Assembly (NCBI RefSeq): GCF_963259705.1
Contig: NC_081847.1
Location: 71,135,754 to 71,199,753 of the forward strand
Direction of reading: 5' to 3'
DNA: 64,000 nucleotides
From: Myotis daubentonii
Taxonomy: Eukaryota > Chordata > Mammalia > Chiroptera > Vespertilionidae
Shown: one piece after another, positions 43,676-55,499 of the stretch
How positions within the stretch are numbered: the stretch's first letter is position 1
Layout of the letters: the number at the start of each line of letters is the position of its first letter
Notes under the pieces: model-generated
What the model saw: only the letters and a program-made list of their open reading frames with translations
Told to the model about the DNA's origin: nothing
The model's database searches: none
Made by a program: the position numbers and the translations under genes

Positions 43676-45324
43676 AGAGAAACAAAAGGAGTGACAGCAG
43701 GACAATGGGTAATATATTTTTTCATTTATTTTTCTTAATTATTTGGCTAAATTATTGATCCTACATCAGAGAGGAAGCTTACCAGGCAGTTTTGGTGGGT
43801 GATGGTGGAGTCTGGGAAGTGAGTTCACTCTCCAGACTGTTCTTGGCGACATCACTGTGTGTCACAAGCGCCACCATTTCCAGTTAGGCACTTTTTGTCC
43901 CTGGCAAGACTTGACCTTAATCTGGACTGTCCCGTTTGTCCCTGGAGGGCACTTAGGCTCAGTGAGAGTGCAGAATCAGGAAAGCCTCCTTTGTGTGGCC
44001 GAAGGGGAGGCCAGGGCCTCAGGACTCCTCTGCTGCATTGTTCTCTCCCTGATTCTAGTTTCCTTTTGTTTTAGTGGCTGTTGATGCTGTTATTTGACAA
44101 TATTTCCCTCGGGTCAAAGTAACCAACTGTTGCCTGAAAGACAATGGTTTTAATATTTGTTTCATCTGTGGAATGTTAAATATTACAACTGGCTTGTGAT
44201 TAGCTGTCAAAACACTTAAACTGGAGTGCCTCTCCAAGCGAATATTGGATGATTTTCATATAATGAACGGAGAGAATTTTCTGTCATGTTGTCTACTATA
44301 TATATTGGTGTTTGAAGCAATAAGGTTAACTTTTCTTTATTTTGAGTGAATGCTTTATAGTTTTTAATAACAACTCTGCGTTTGTTCTTTGTTGACAAAA
44401 CTCCTGAAACTAACTCAGACTCCACTGCTGCACTTTGGCACACGTGTGTAGATTGCTTTGAGGGTTTTTTTTTTAGAACACTAACTTTTTATAAACCAAA
44501 CTCTTGGCTTTATGGTATTAAATTCTACCTTGTGAGGCTCTTTTCTCTGTTAAGAATAAAACCAGGAAGTAGACATTTTAATAACCACTTGATCAATTTT
44601 AAGCCAAGTCAGAGTAATTTTACAAAATGTGTAATTGCACTGAAACTTTCCTGACCACACGTCATTGGTATATAAACTGACCTGTGCTTCAGAGACATAT
44701 GTATGTTGATCATTTGCTGTGGCCTAAAGCATTTTTACCTTTTGGATATGATTATGATAAGTCAGAAGTGAAGGGATATGTCTTCCATTGCCTTTGATGG
44801 CAAGAAACTAAGCTGTTTGCACAGATGTCCTTATCAAATGTTGGCATGACTTTGGTTGCACCCTCCTCTTATCTGGGCCTATTCTATTGGTCTTGGAACC
44901 CCCTTTTATGTCCCCTTTGCAGCCCTTCTCAATTTCCCACCTTGTGATTCTGTGGTCTTGATTGTGAGAATGCTGGGAAGGATTAGAAATCCTGTCACCT
45001 CCCCCTCACAAAGGCACAGTTACACCCTCTTCCCCTCCCCCAGGCTGTCTCCTTAAGCCTTTCAGACTGAACCCCTTGCATATTGGATAATCATCTTTGA
45101 AGCTTCTTTGATGCCCCCATTCCCTCCCAGTTAATAGCATACAGATAAGCACTGCACTCACTGGCTTAACTCAAGTTCAGGTTGTTAGAAGCTTGAGCTC
45201 TGGAAAACCTTCAGGGTACATTGTATTTCATATAATGATTTATTTAAAATATGAAGTTCGTATCTCCTTTGTATCCAGTTGAGCTGCAAGTTACCTTGTA
45301 TCAATCAAAATGTGAGGTGGCCCG
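43675..45324 (+). other. Probable FITM2 3' UTR
   Basis: Repeat-free, AT-rich sequence of 1.6 kb after the stop, unlike its surroundings. This suggests constraint and fits the long human FITM2 3' UTR; its end cannot be fixed. Confidence 0.5.
44555..44560 (+). terminator. Candidate FITM2 polyadenylation signal
   Basis: AATAAA 0.9 kb after the stop, in AT-rich, repeat-free sequence that could be 3' UTR. The human gene has a long 3' UTR, so later signals, for example near 48378 or 48633, are also possible. Confidence 0.4.
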
Positions 45325-45553
45325 GGGCTGGTGTGGCTCAGTGGTTGAGTATCAACCCATGTACCAGGAGGTCAGGATTTGATTCCCCATCAGGGCACAT
45401 GCCCAAGTTTCAGGCTTGATCCTCAGTGTGGGATGTGCAAGAGGCAGCCAGTTGATGATTCTCTCTCACCATTGATGTTTCTACCTCTCCCTCTCCTTTC
45501 CTCTCCGAAACCAATTAAAAAAAAAAGATGATTATTAAAAAAAAAAAAAAAAG
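45325..45553 (+). repeat. VES SINE with long A tail
   Basis: GGGGCTGGTGTGGCTCAGTG, degraded B box GATTTGATTCC, a tail of two A runs split by GATGATTATT; flanks AAAATGTGAGGT / AAAAGTGAGGT. Confidence 0.92.
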
Positions 45554-48500
45554 TGAGGTTTGTTACCTTGTACCCGAAGAAGGTAACAGAAACACTGGCA
45601 ATGAAATTTTGGCGGTGTCACCCTGGTGATTTGGGGACATTGGTAAAGGGCAGTGGCCCCAGGAGATTAGTTTTGCTCTGTGGAGTGGGAGTGGGGTGGA
45701 AGTGGGGATGGGGTAGGTAGCAGGAGCTTGTGGAAGGGATTGAAATCTCTCCAAAGTTTCATGTTCAGCACCAAAAGGCAACAGGCACAAGGTGACTCCA
45801 GAAGTTCATTTGTCACACTTAAATCTCTAGACATTTTTCTCGTCTGGGTCTGAGTCAAGCTCAGCATTCAATAACTCTGCAGAAAGTATCCATTACTGAG
45901 CCTTGCACATTGATTAGTCTTCCACTGCTTCCTGCTCATTCTTAGCACCCTTGCCTTTTTCTTGGGAGCATGCCCTCTGTCCCTATGTGAGACAGTTGGG
46001 TGCAGCTGAGTTTGGGCTTAGGCAAACGAGATGTGGGTTCAACTCTTGATACCACTGCTGAGTGCCATCTGACCATGGGCAAGCCTCATTTTCCTGGTAT
46101 AATACAGAGGTGATGCTGTTAGGATTCAGGGAAATGATGCATGTAAAATGCCCAGCACATGTATGTATAGTCCCCTACCCCTTTTTCTTGATTAAGCCCT
46201 TTAAAATTTTTTGGCTCCTCCAGAGAAGGCAGGGAAACTAACATCTTTTGAGTGCCGTTTGGGGGTCTGTGTCTCCTGTTGAAATGGGCTTGTATTGTCT
46301 TTTGAAAAGTGTGTTGTCCCCAGGCGCTGAACAAGAGGCTTTTGAGGGCATCTGTGATCCCAGAGTACCGCCATGCTTGTTTTGCCTTTCCACATGGAGG
46401 TTCACTCACCGACGCCTCGTTTTCCACACGCATCTGTCATAGTCTGAGTACCAGATTGTATTTAGAGAATGGCTCTTGCCACTGTTATATACACACAGAT
46501 CGTATGTGTAAACAAGCAAATTAAGTAAACTGGAGATAATGGAATACCACATTCCAGCTTCTGCGTGTTCTTTTCCAATACCCTTAAGGAAGTCTGCAAC
46601 CAGTAAAGCTCAGCCCACTTTATGAAAGTAGCATTAATTCTTTGCTGAGCTACTCATTGTACATAGAGTATTTCATGGCTGTAGTTAATTTTATTTTTTT
46701 TCTCCTAAGTCCTGTAAACTAAATATGTGTTCAGTCATGTATTTAGCTTGATTTACTCCTTCCCTCCCCCATATCCGTGTCTTGGAGTCCTGGCCTCTGG
46801 ATCAGCCAGATGTGGGAGCAGTTTTCTTGGCAGGAGAAGAGGTAAGCCTCATGGAAATAACACCAAAGAGCATTTACAAAGTTCACTCAAATGAGGTCAT
46901 CTTTGAACGTGCCTCAGAGCCTGGAGACCTAGATGTGGGGGAAGGCTATTTGTGCCTTTTCATGCCCACTCATTTGCCAGCCTGACCTACTTGGGCAACC
47001 CCAGGTAGTGTCTGTCGAAAGCTCAATGGCTCCAGGATTAGAATCTCCTCACACAGCAACTTTCCTGTTCACGTTCTTTCAGCAGCAATGAACCCTTCTT
47101 GAGTTCATACCGTGAGCCAGGAGCTGGGAAGGATGGTAGATTCCCTCCCTCTTGGACTTTGTGGTCTGAAGTCAGTCCCTTTGGAGCCTAAGATGTGTGC
47201 TGGGGTTGCAAAGGTAAATTAGATACACCCATTCCTTCAAGGAATTTTCACCATAAAGTGTCTGAGTGCTGGTTAAGGTCAGGGCATGGGCACATAAAGC
47301 AATGGACAACCAGCTGCGCTGGGAAATGAGGGAATGTTTTCACAGAACCTAACAATTCTTTAGGGTCTTGAAGGATGAGGATGAGTTCAAGCAGTTAGAG
47401 AAAGGCTTCCAAGGAAGTAAGAACAGCATGCCCAAGGACACAGCTATGCTGCCATAATTTTCACTCAGATGTCCCTTCTCAAGAAACCTCACTCTCCCAT
47501 CATTTTCAAAAGCCACGGAGATGGAAGGAAGGCAGACTGACAGGACAGTTTGAGCCGGCTCCCACCACTGCTTTTTCGGATTTTCTGTGTGACCTTGAAT
47601 CAATGACTCAACATCTCTGGGTCTCCATTTCCGTAGCTGATAAATGACGGTAGTGGACTGAACAACCTCACCAACTCTCCTACTCTATTCTGTTTCTCTG
47701 TGCTGTTTGATGACAAGTTCTTCCAAGCTGGTTATGACTTTCATTTTAGGAAACAACGTGAAAAGAAACTCCCACTCAGAGCTGAGGTGGCAGCTGGTTT
47801 CCTGGGTGAGTGACGGAGGAGCGGCCCTCGAGATGCACTTATCACAGCCCCCCTTTTCTCTGCGTTGGCAGCCTGTTGTCGCTCAGACCTTTGCATGGGT
47901 TCATACGGGGCTTCTGGACATGGGAAGCTGAACCTAGTTCCCAGAGGGGTGACCTACAGAAGTCTTTTTAAAAAGTCTCCAAAATCAAACCATTTTTCAT
48001 AGCTATTAAGGAGAAGGTAGTTTCTGTTAAGAGAAACCCTGTGCAGTATAGTCATCTTCAGAAATTGTCCCCTCTGGCAAGTTTTAAAGTTGAACACACA
48101 GCACAGAAAACAGGTACTCTCATACCTTGGGGTGTGGTGGCAAATTGGTACAACCTGTTTAAATGATAACCTAGTAGTATCCAGACTTGAACTGTGTAGA
48201 CCCAACAATCTCAGTCTAGGATTTGGGCTATGGAAATGCTTGTAGAAGTGGACAAAGATAAGCTGCAAAGTTCTTATGCAGCTCTGTTACAGTGAAAAAG
48301 TGTCAGCTCAAATGCCAATCAGTTAAATAAATTATGGTAACTCTGTATTAGCAATATAATGCAGTCACCACAAAGAATAAATGTTATATTTAGTGTGGAA
48401 TCTGGTGGCAGGAAGACTTGGTTTTGTGCTGACTGTAACTTACAGCTGTGTGCCCTCAAACAAGTTAGTCTCTGAGCCTCTGTAAATGGGGATGATAGTG

Positions 48501-49889
48501 CCTCACCTCTTTCAACATTCACTGCCCCAGAAATTGAGGAGCTTCAAGTAAACCAGGCACTGTGCTAGGCACCGCATTCATTTGAAGAGACATGGTGCTT
48601 TCAGGGGGTTTACACTCTAGTTGGGCACAGACAATAAAATGAGCAACTCCAAACAGGGTGCTGGGCTCAGAAGTAGAGTGCCCCCCAACTGCCCTAACAT
48701 TGTCACAGCTCAGGCAGAGATGATTTACACAAAGCTCTTAGACAAGCGAAGGAGTAGGGGAGGTTGGCATGGACTCAAGCCAGACTGCCTGGGTTCTAAT
48801 TCTGGCTCTGCCATACACACTGGCTGTGTCACCTTCAACAGTTCCTTAACATCTAGGCCTTGGTTTCCTCATCTGTAAAATGGGGTAATATAAGTACCTA
48901 CCTCATATAGCTGTTGTGAGGACTAATTGAGTTGATATTTGTAAAGTCTTAGAATAGGACCTAGTATATATGTGGTGCTATATAAATGTCTTTCAAGTGC
49001 ACAGTAAGTCCCTAATGTGCCCTCATTACTGTAACCACTTTAAAATGAGGACAGAGAAACCCCATTCCTGTAGGTGTTTCCATTTTGATCCACTCAGAAG
49101 TAGTTAAAATGTAGTCAGTGAATGGGGAAGGCCATGTCCCAGTGATCTAGCATGGGAACAGAGTCTCTAAGGCAGCATTCTAGTTTCCAGATTAACTAGA
49201 GGGTGAGGGAGAGCAAGAGACAAGTTTTCCAGGAGAGCTGAAAGGAAAGGATAGTCGTGTATCCATGGGGTCCTTTTGGCCAAAGTAAAGCATTCCCCTT
49301 TTTTGCCCCCCGTTTGAGGTGCTGTCCATTCACAGGCAATCCAAGGGCTGCCTGGTCTTGGTTTCCAGGCTGCATATTTTGGGGAGACTGACTGGAAGCC
49401 TTATCATGGAGCCTTGTTACGTCCCTGTCTTCTCTGCTTTGGCTGCCTGGGGGATGAATGTGTGTCTGAGTGCTCAGGAGGTAAGTAGGTAGGGGTGCCT
49501 GGGAGCCACCCTGATAAGCATCTTAATTACTGGAGCAAAGTTATTCAGGCCTTGCCCTACCGGGCTGCTGTGGCCCATTTCCCAACCACTCCTTTCATCC
49601 CTTCTTGCCTCTGCTTGCATTGACTGAGCATGCTGTGTTTGCCAGGTATCCCTGTGCAGCTGGGGACTGAGGCAGGGGTGAGTGGGTGGGGTATAAACGG
49701 ACTCTCATCTGGAGTTTTAGAGGCATTGCACTTGAACAAGTAGATTGCATCCAAATCCTGCCTACCAACTCCTCAGCTGTGTGACCTTAGGCAAGTAACT
49801 TAGCTTCTCCGGGCTTGTTACTCATCTATGAAAGGGGGATAATTCTTTCTACCTCACTAGTCTTTGACTGGCTTAATGAAATCATAGAT
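45554..49889. other. Intergenic DNA downstream of FITM2
   Basis: MIR copies at about 45990-46170, 47575-47690, 48400-48520, 48765-49000 (GGCTGTGTCACCTTCAACAG) and 49735-49890. Otherwise unassigned; 46200-46560 is repeat-poor and may still be FITM2 3' UTR. No exon. Confidence 0.5.
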
Positions 49890-49899
49890 GGGACAATAT

Positions 49900-49978
49900 A
49901 TTTTTTTCAATCTTTATTTCTTAATTGATTAAGGTATTACATATGTGACCTCATCCCCTCATAACCACCCCCCCAGGA
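49900..49978 (-). repeat. LINE-1 3' tail fragment
   Basis: TTTTTTTCAATCTTTATTTC, then GATTAAGGTATTACATATGT and CCTCATCCCC. Closely similar to the insert inside the hAT MITE at 17430. Confidence 0.55.
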
Positions 49979-50304
49979 AAATAATTTATAAGCTTTAAAA
50001 TATCAGGCAACTATGAGGGCTGCTTATTATTGAGATTTATCTTTACCTAATGAATGTCTCTCTCATAAGCCTGGGCACTGTAACTCTATCAGGTGGTACA
50101 ATTTTTTCGGATGTGGTTTCTATATAAAAGCAAGTCGGCATCGTCTCTGACACTTAGCATTCAGCTCTTGGTCTGGAAAATGTTGTCCTATCAGTGGGGG
50201 CCACCAAAAGCCCTTAGCTCTACTCGGCAGGGCAGCAGTAAGCAGCATATCTTCACTTTCTTACAGTGCATGTCAGCTTTTCTGTTCTCTGTCATCATCT
50301 AGTC

Positions 50305-50373
50305 CAGCAGTCGCCAAACGGTGGTCCGTGGACCACTGGCGGTCCGGGAAGTCTGGAAGATTGGCGACTGCTG
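50305..50373. mobile_element. 69-bp complete hAT MITE
   Basis: CAGCAGTCGCCAA and TTGGCGACTGCTG are a perfect 13-bp inverted repeat. ATCTAGTC at 50297-50304 and 50374-50381 is the 8-bp target duplication. The interior is itself palindromic (GGTCCGTGGACC). Confidence 0.95.
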
Positions 50374-51324
50374 ATCTAGTCTGTAGAGACCTGGATTATC
50401 CTGATGTTCCCCTAAGAAAACACTGATCCACCACATTGACGACATCATGCTGTACCCAGTGAGCAGGAGATAGCAGGTGCACTAGATGCTTTAGGAAGAC
50501 CCAGGCATGTCAGAGGGTGGTATATGAACCCCATGAACATTCAGGAGCCTGGCACCTGGTGAAGTTTCTAGGGACCTAGAGGTTAGGAAACGCCAGGTTA
50601 TCCCTTCCAAGTAAAAGGCAAGTTGCTGGTCCCTAAGAAAAAAGCACAACTGGTAGCCCTCTTTGGATTTGGGAGGGAATGCACATGCAATTGTGTGCTG
50701 CTCCAACCTATTCACCGAGTAACCCATACATAGGACAGCCAATTTTGAATGGGTCCCAAAGCAGACTTAGGCCGCAGTGCAAGATGCTCTGCCAATTGAG
50801 CCACACGACCCAGTCGATCCAATGGTGTTTAAGTTGTCTGTGATATTTAAAATTTACATTTCCTTTTAGCCCCCGAAGCCCTAATAGGAAAATCTCTGCC
50901 CATCCCTAGAACTTGGAACAAAGTCATGTCTTCTTCTACAAATAACAATTATTCCTTTAAAATATAGTGTCTGGCTTGCTACTGGGCTGTGGTAGAGACC
51001 TAATACCTGACCATGAGACACCAAGTGACTATGCACACTGAACTGCCCATCATGGACTGGGTGTCATCTGATCCATCAAGCTATAAAGCTAGACATGTAC
51101 CGCAGCATTCTATCAAGTGAGACTGTCACCTATTCCTACCACACTGCCACCTCTTCCTCAGTCAATACCTAAGGCCCCATAACAAATACCCTGTGATCAA
51201 TTGATGGAGGAAGAGAAAGCTCAGGCCTGGAACCAATTGGAAGTGGATGGTTGCAGCACTATAGGAAGGCCTGAAAGATATTGGAGAAGGGAAATCCTTT
51301 CAGTGAACAGAATTTCAGGCAATA

Positions 51325-51431
51325 CAGTCAGCCCTCCATATCTGCTGGTTTTGCACCTGCAGATTCAACCAACTAGGGATCAAAATATTTGGGGGGAAAT
51401 GTTACTTTAAAAAATTGATTTTAGAGAAGGA

Positions 51432-51478
<47 letters not shown>

Positions 51479-51898
51479 TCACTGACTTGTTCCACTTATT
51501 TATGCGTTCATTGGTTGCTTTTTATATGTGCCCTGACTAGAGATCGAACCTGCAACCTTGGTATATCAGGACAATGCTCTAACCAACTGAGCTACTTGGC
51601 CAGGGCACACTGTTGTTGATATGTACTGTGTAGTTAGGCCTACGATGGCTACATCTGTACTGAACACATACAGACTTTTTTCTTTTCATTATTCTCTAAA
51701 CAATACAGTACAACAACTATTCATATACCATTTACATTGTATTAGGTGTTATAAGTAATCTAGAGATGATTTAAAGCAGACGAGAGTGTAGGTTATATGC
51801 AAATACTATGCCATTTTATATAATTACGAGCATGCATGGATTTTGGTATCCGTGGGGGGTCCTGAAACCAATCCCCCACAAATAATGAGGGACAACTC
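51325..51898 (+). mobile_element. Tigger-type element inside the ERVL relic, split by a SINE
   Basis: CAGTCAGCCCTCCATATCTG at the left and GAGGGACAACTC at the right, flanked by TA on both sides, as for mariner/Tigger insertion. TTTTGGTATCCGTGGGGGGT lies near the right end. Confidence 0.8.
51414..51608 (-). repeat. SINE of the second family, minus strand, with (AG)n
   Basis: GCTCTAACCAACTGAGCTAC TTGGCCAGGGC at the right end, GGAGAGGGAGAG then about 18 AG units at 51437-51473. Confidence 0.88.
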
Positions 51899-53627
51899 TA
51901 CATATGGTTGTCTATCTAGATGGAGATAGAAGTTCAGAAATATGGATCTACACATATTCATGGGATGGATGGTTCAACTGTATGATCAGGATTGGAGGAT
52001 TGGTAATAAGGAAGTCTGTGAGAGAAGGTAAGATGGATCTTTAACAGTGGATACAGAAGAAGAGGATAATTGTATTTTATGCAAATATTCCCCCTAAGAA
52101 ACCCACTTCAGAGGAGACTCTCAATAAATAGGTGAACCAGATGACTTGTTCTGTAGATGTCAGTCTTTCCTTTCCCCAGTAACCCCCCTGTCCCATCACT
52201 TGTGGGGTGCCTCACATGGGACAGGTTTTGCTCAACAGGCTCACATATGAAATGGCCAGTAATTGAGCTAGAGGTTATAAGTGGACACAATAACATGGAC
52301 TTCTCTTATCAAGACTGATTGAGCTAAAACCACCATTGAGGGCCCACCTTGCATGAATTCCCGATATGGCACCATTCCCCACCTAGTGGCAGGTTGATTA
52401 CATTGACCTCTTCCATCACGCAGGGAGCAGCAATTTGTATATTCTGTATATGGGTTTGCCTTCTTTGACCACATGCACAGACACCTTGGTTCCAGTCTTG
52501 ATATTCCATACAATACTGCTTCTGACCAAAGAGGTGACATTACAGCAAAATAAATGTAGCAGTGTGATTATACCTATGGAATTTTCTGGTCTTATCTAGA
52601 AGCAACAGACTTATAGAAAATTGAGATGGCCTAATGAAGACTCCCTTATAGGGACAGCTGGGAGACACTGCAATGTTGGGATGCTGTCTACAGGACACAT
52701 CATATACTTTGTACCAACCATAATGCTGTTTCTCCACATGCAGGAAACATGGATCCAGCAATGCTGAGGTGGAAATACTTTCACTATTGCACAAAATAAC
52801 CCATTCACAAAAATGTTGCTTTCCATCCCTGAAACTTTGGACTTTGATGGCTAGATATTATAGTTCTTAAGGAAGGAATGCTTCTATTAAGGAAAACATT
52901 GATTGCCACTCAGTCGTTTTGAGCTCCTCGTACCATTGCAACTATAAGCAAAGAAGTAGATTACTCTACTGGCTGGCATGATTGGCCTGATCACCAAGAG
53001 TAAATTGGATTGCTGCTACAGTGGTGGCATGGAAGACTATATGGGAACTAGAAGATTCTCTGGGTGCCCCGTTATACTTCCACATCCAACAGCAAAAGAT
53101 TAATAGAAGACTACAACAGCCCAAGTCTGAATCATTTCACCAGTAAAATACCCTAAACATGAGGTCCAGGCTGGGGGCAAACAAAAAAAGCCCAAAACAT
53201 AGAATAGCTAGTGGAAAAAAAGAGAAATTATAAATATCAACAATGGCCTTGGTATCAGTTACAGAAATGAGGGCTGAAGCAACTATGAGTGTTTTCTTTC
53301 CTGCTTGTCATATACGTATATATATTGCATATAAGGATTACTGGTGATGGTTAAATTGATGTTTTAATCTATATATTACAGTATATTGAGGTGTGCCTGT
53401 GATCTCTGGGACTAGAGGTGGACCAAAAAGAGACTCTGACATCATCCAGAGTGATGTTACTGACTAGTGGGGCTTTGTGGGTCTCATTTTTAGAGAGAAG
53501 TTGTATCCTCATTTCAGGAGAGCATTGGTCCCGTTAGAATTAAGCATGATGTTATTGTCTTTGAGTGGAGTTTAATTATGAGTGGGAGGGTCTGCGTGGA
53601 TGTTTAAGTAGCCAAGGGGTGGACAGT

Positions 53628-53700
53628 GTTAGATAATGCCTCAAGTATCTAAATGCTTGCCTTGTCTTGGCACTGGCTATTTTTTTCTTTTCATCTTGAT
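53628..53700 (+). repeat. Possible start of the ERVL 3' LTR
   Basis: TGTTAGATAATGCC begins right after the purine-rich CCAAGGGGTGGACAG, as expected where an ERVL internal region meets its 3' LTR; it is degraded afterwards. Confidence 0.4.
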
Positions 53701-54103
53701 GGAAAAAAATTCTTATACGTTTTAATAAAATAAATAAAACTATGCCTTATGTTCCACAAATTATACCTCTGGTTTAATGATCTTGGGGCATTTGAACACA
53801 TTTTTTTCTGGGTAATTGTGAGGACATGTGCCCTGGGAGCCCCCTGACAGTCCATGTACATAAGCAAATGGCTGTGAGCATGCTCTGTAAACTGTGAAGC
53901 ACTGTCCAAGTGAGGTGGGTTTATGTCAAGAGCAGAACTTTGCAAAGTCTATCCAGGAGCCATCCCTACACTCATCAACTTGAAACCTGAACTCACGGAT
54001 GCTGAATCTTGTGTCTCCACCCCTCTGATCCCAGCCTTTGGAAATGAGAGCTAGATGGACAACACAGGTTTACAAATGAAAAGCAACGGCTTCTCCTGGG
54101 TGC

Positions 54104-54109
54104 TTTATT
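54104..54109 (-). terminator. Candidate GDAP1L1 polyadenylation signal
   Basis: AATAAA on the minus strand, 1.05 kb after the stop, followed on that strand by TG-rich sequence (TTTGTAAACCTGTGTTG). The 54110-55155 stretch between them is repeat-poor and is probably the 3' UTR. Confidence 0.6.
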
Positions 54110-55155
54110 GGGGGCTTTCAGTGGTTTCTAAGCATGAATGGCAGTGACACTCAGACCTTCTCCCAACATGCAAAAGGCACAGGAAAGTGAGACAGGACCA
54201 GGGTGGGCAGCATAGGTGAGGAGATCCCCCTGCGTGGCATGGTGGGGCATGCGAGGCACCCCACAAGTGATGGGACAGGTGGGCATTAAAGGAGATGGCT
54301 TTGGCAGAGGCTAGCAGAGGGACTTGAGGTTCATCTACCTCCAGACCCACCCCTGCACTCGGGCCGGACTGACCTTCTAAGACTGTGAACTTGGCTTTTG
54401 CTGAAAGTCCACCTCACATGATGGGAAAAATCAGCTCCGGGTGGGAAGAGGGTGATGGATGCTGCCTTCAGGGATTACTGGTAGAGTGCCAAACCAAACT
54501 CACTGGCCGCAGCAGGAGGGGAATGAGGGTGTGCTCATGGTGTCCGTCCTAGTCCTGGTTTGGTGGTTGGGTGCCACTGCCTTGGCTTGAGCCACTGCTG
54601 TCTCAGTCCATGTCCAGGAGAAGAATGAAGTCCCTTCTGATCTTCACGGGCCTCCCATGGAGTCTCCGGGTCTCTAGCCCCACCCAGAGGTACCACTTAG
54701 AAGAGTTGAGTCTTGATGTTGGCTTTGTCCTGTGGAAAGTTCCCTGGGCAAGAGGGAAGGGGAGGCGAGGGGTCAGGCCCTCGGAGCCCCCAGCACCTCC
54801 CAGAATCTGGGCCCTGATGGGTGAAATGGCCTGGGACTCACCTCAGATCCTAACCAGTCCCCACAGTTCCATCTTGAGACCTTGAATCAAAAGAAAAGGC
54901 ATCCGTGCTTTGTTTCTGTTCTCTCTCTCACTCTTTCTCTCCGTTAGTAGAGCCGTGGCTTCAACTCACGGCATTGGCAACGTCTACTTCTAAACTATGG
55001 AATGTTTTCACACCGACAATAGAATTACTCCGAACAAGGGGTGGGGAAGGGGCTGTTCAAGTGTTCATGAGACAGTGCATTACTGAGAGCTCATTGGGAA
55101 TCACACAGCACAGAGACAGTGACAGTCAGACACCAAGCCTGGGCCTGGCTCAGCT
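54110..55155 (-). other. Probable GDAP1L1 3' UTR
   Basis: Sequence between the GDAP1L1 stop and the AATAAA at 54109-54104. No SINE, L1 or LTR is visible, unlike the flanks, which agrees with transcribed and conserved sequence. Confidence 0.6.
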
Positions 55156-55499
55156 CTAGATGTATTTTTTCTTGAGGTACCAGTAGGCAAAATAGCCCAT
55201 CCCGCCCAGGGAGCCCATGAGGAAGGAGGCCCCAAAGAAAGATGGCGGTTTCCGCTTGACCAGCCGGAATGCATTGGGGATGACGGCCGATAGCAGGGTG
55301 GTATGAATGTCGCCGAGAACTTTCCGGAAGGCAAAGCGCTTCTGGACCCTCTCAAAGAAGGACTGCAGGTTGGGCCGGCTGCCGTCCTCCCAGTATTTCT
55401 TGGACAGTCCCAGGAACTTGAGGCGGTGCAGGGTGGCTCCCAGAAGGACGTCGGCGAGAGTGAAGGCACAGCCGCAGAGCCACAGCTCACATTTCTGTC
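55156..55499 (-). CDS. GDAP1L1: GDAP1L1 last coding exon and stop
   Basis: 344 nt from acceptor CCTCTAG|GACAG to TAG at 55158-55156. It encodes GQKCELWLC through the tail YWYLKKKYI, which includes the hydrophobic C-terminal anchor. Confidence 0.95.

Larger units (their letters stand above)
50382..53627 (+). pseudogene. ERVL-type endogenous retrovirus, decayed pol region
   Basis: A plus-strand relic of an ancient class III (ERVL) retrovirus. The reverse transcriptase active-site block (codons for IDD at 50435-50443) is visible and followed by a stop within seven codons. The integrase core follows: a WQVD block at 52387-52398 and an SDQ block at 52521-52529, which lie in different frames, so the gene is frameshifted. 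A downstream part (about 52860-53290) resembles the dUTPase region typical of ERVL. There is no env, as usual for ERVL. Many stops and shifts, plus a Tigger insertion at 51325, show it is dead. It lies between FITM2 and GDAP1L1. Confidence 0.75.

Noticed and set aside
43033..43725. 230-residue minus-strand open frame opposite FITM2 exon 2
   Set aside because: It is the mirror of a conserved coding exon and has no independent support.
51437..51473. Regular short repeats that might suggest a CRISPR array
   Set aside because: They are microsatellites in a mammalian genome, with no spacers.
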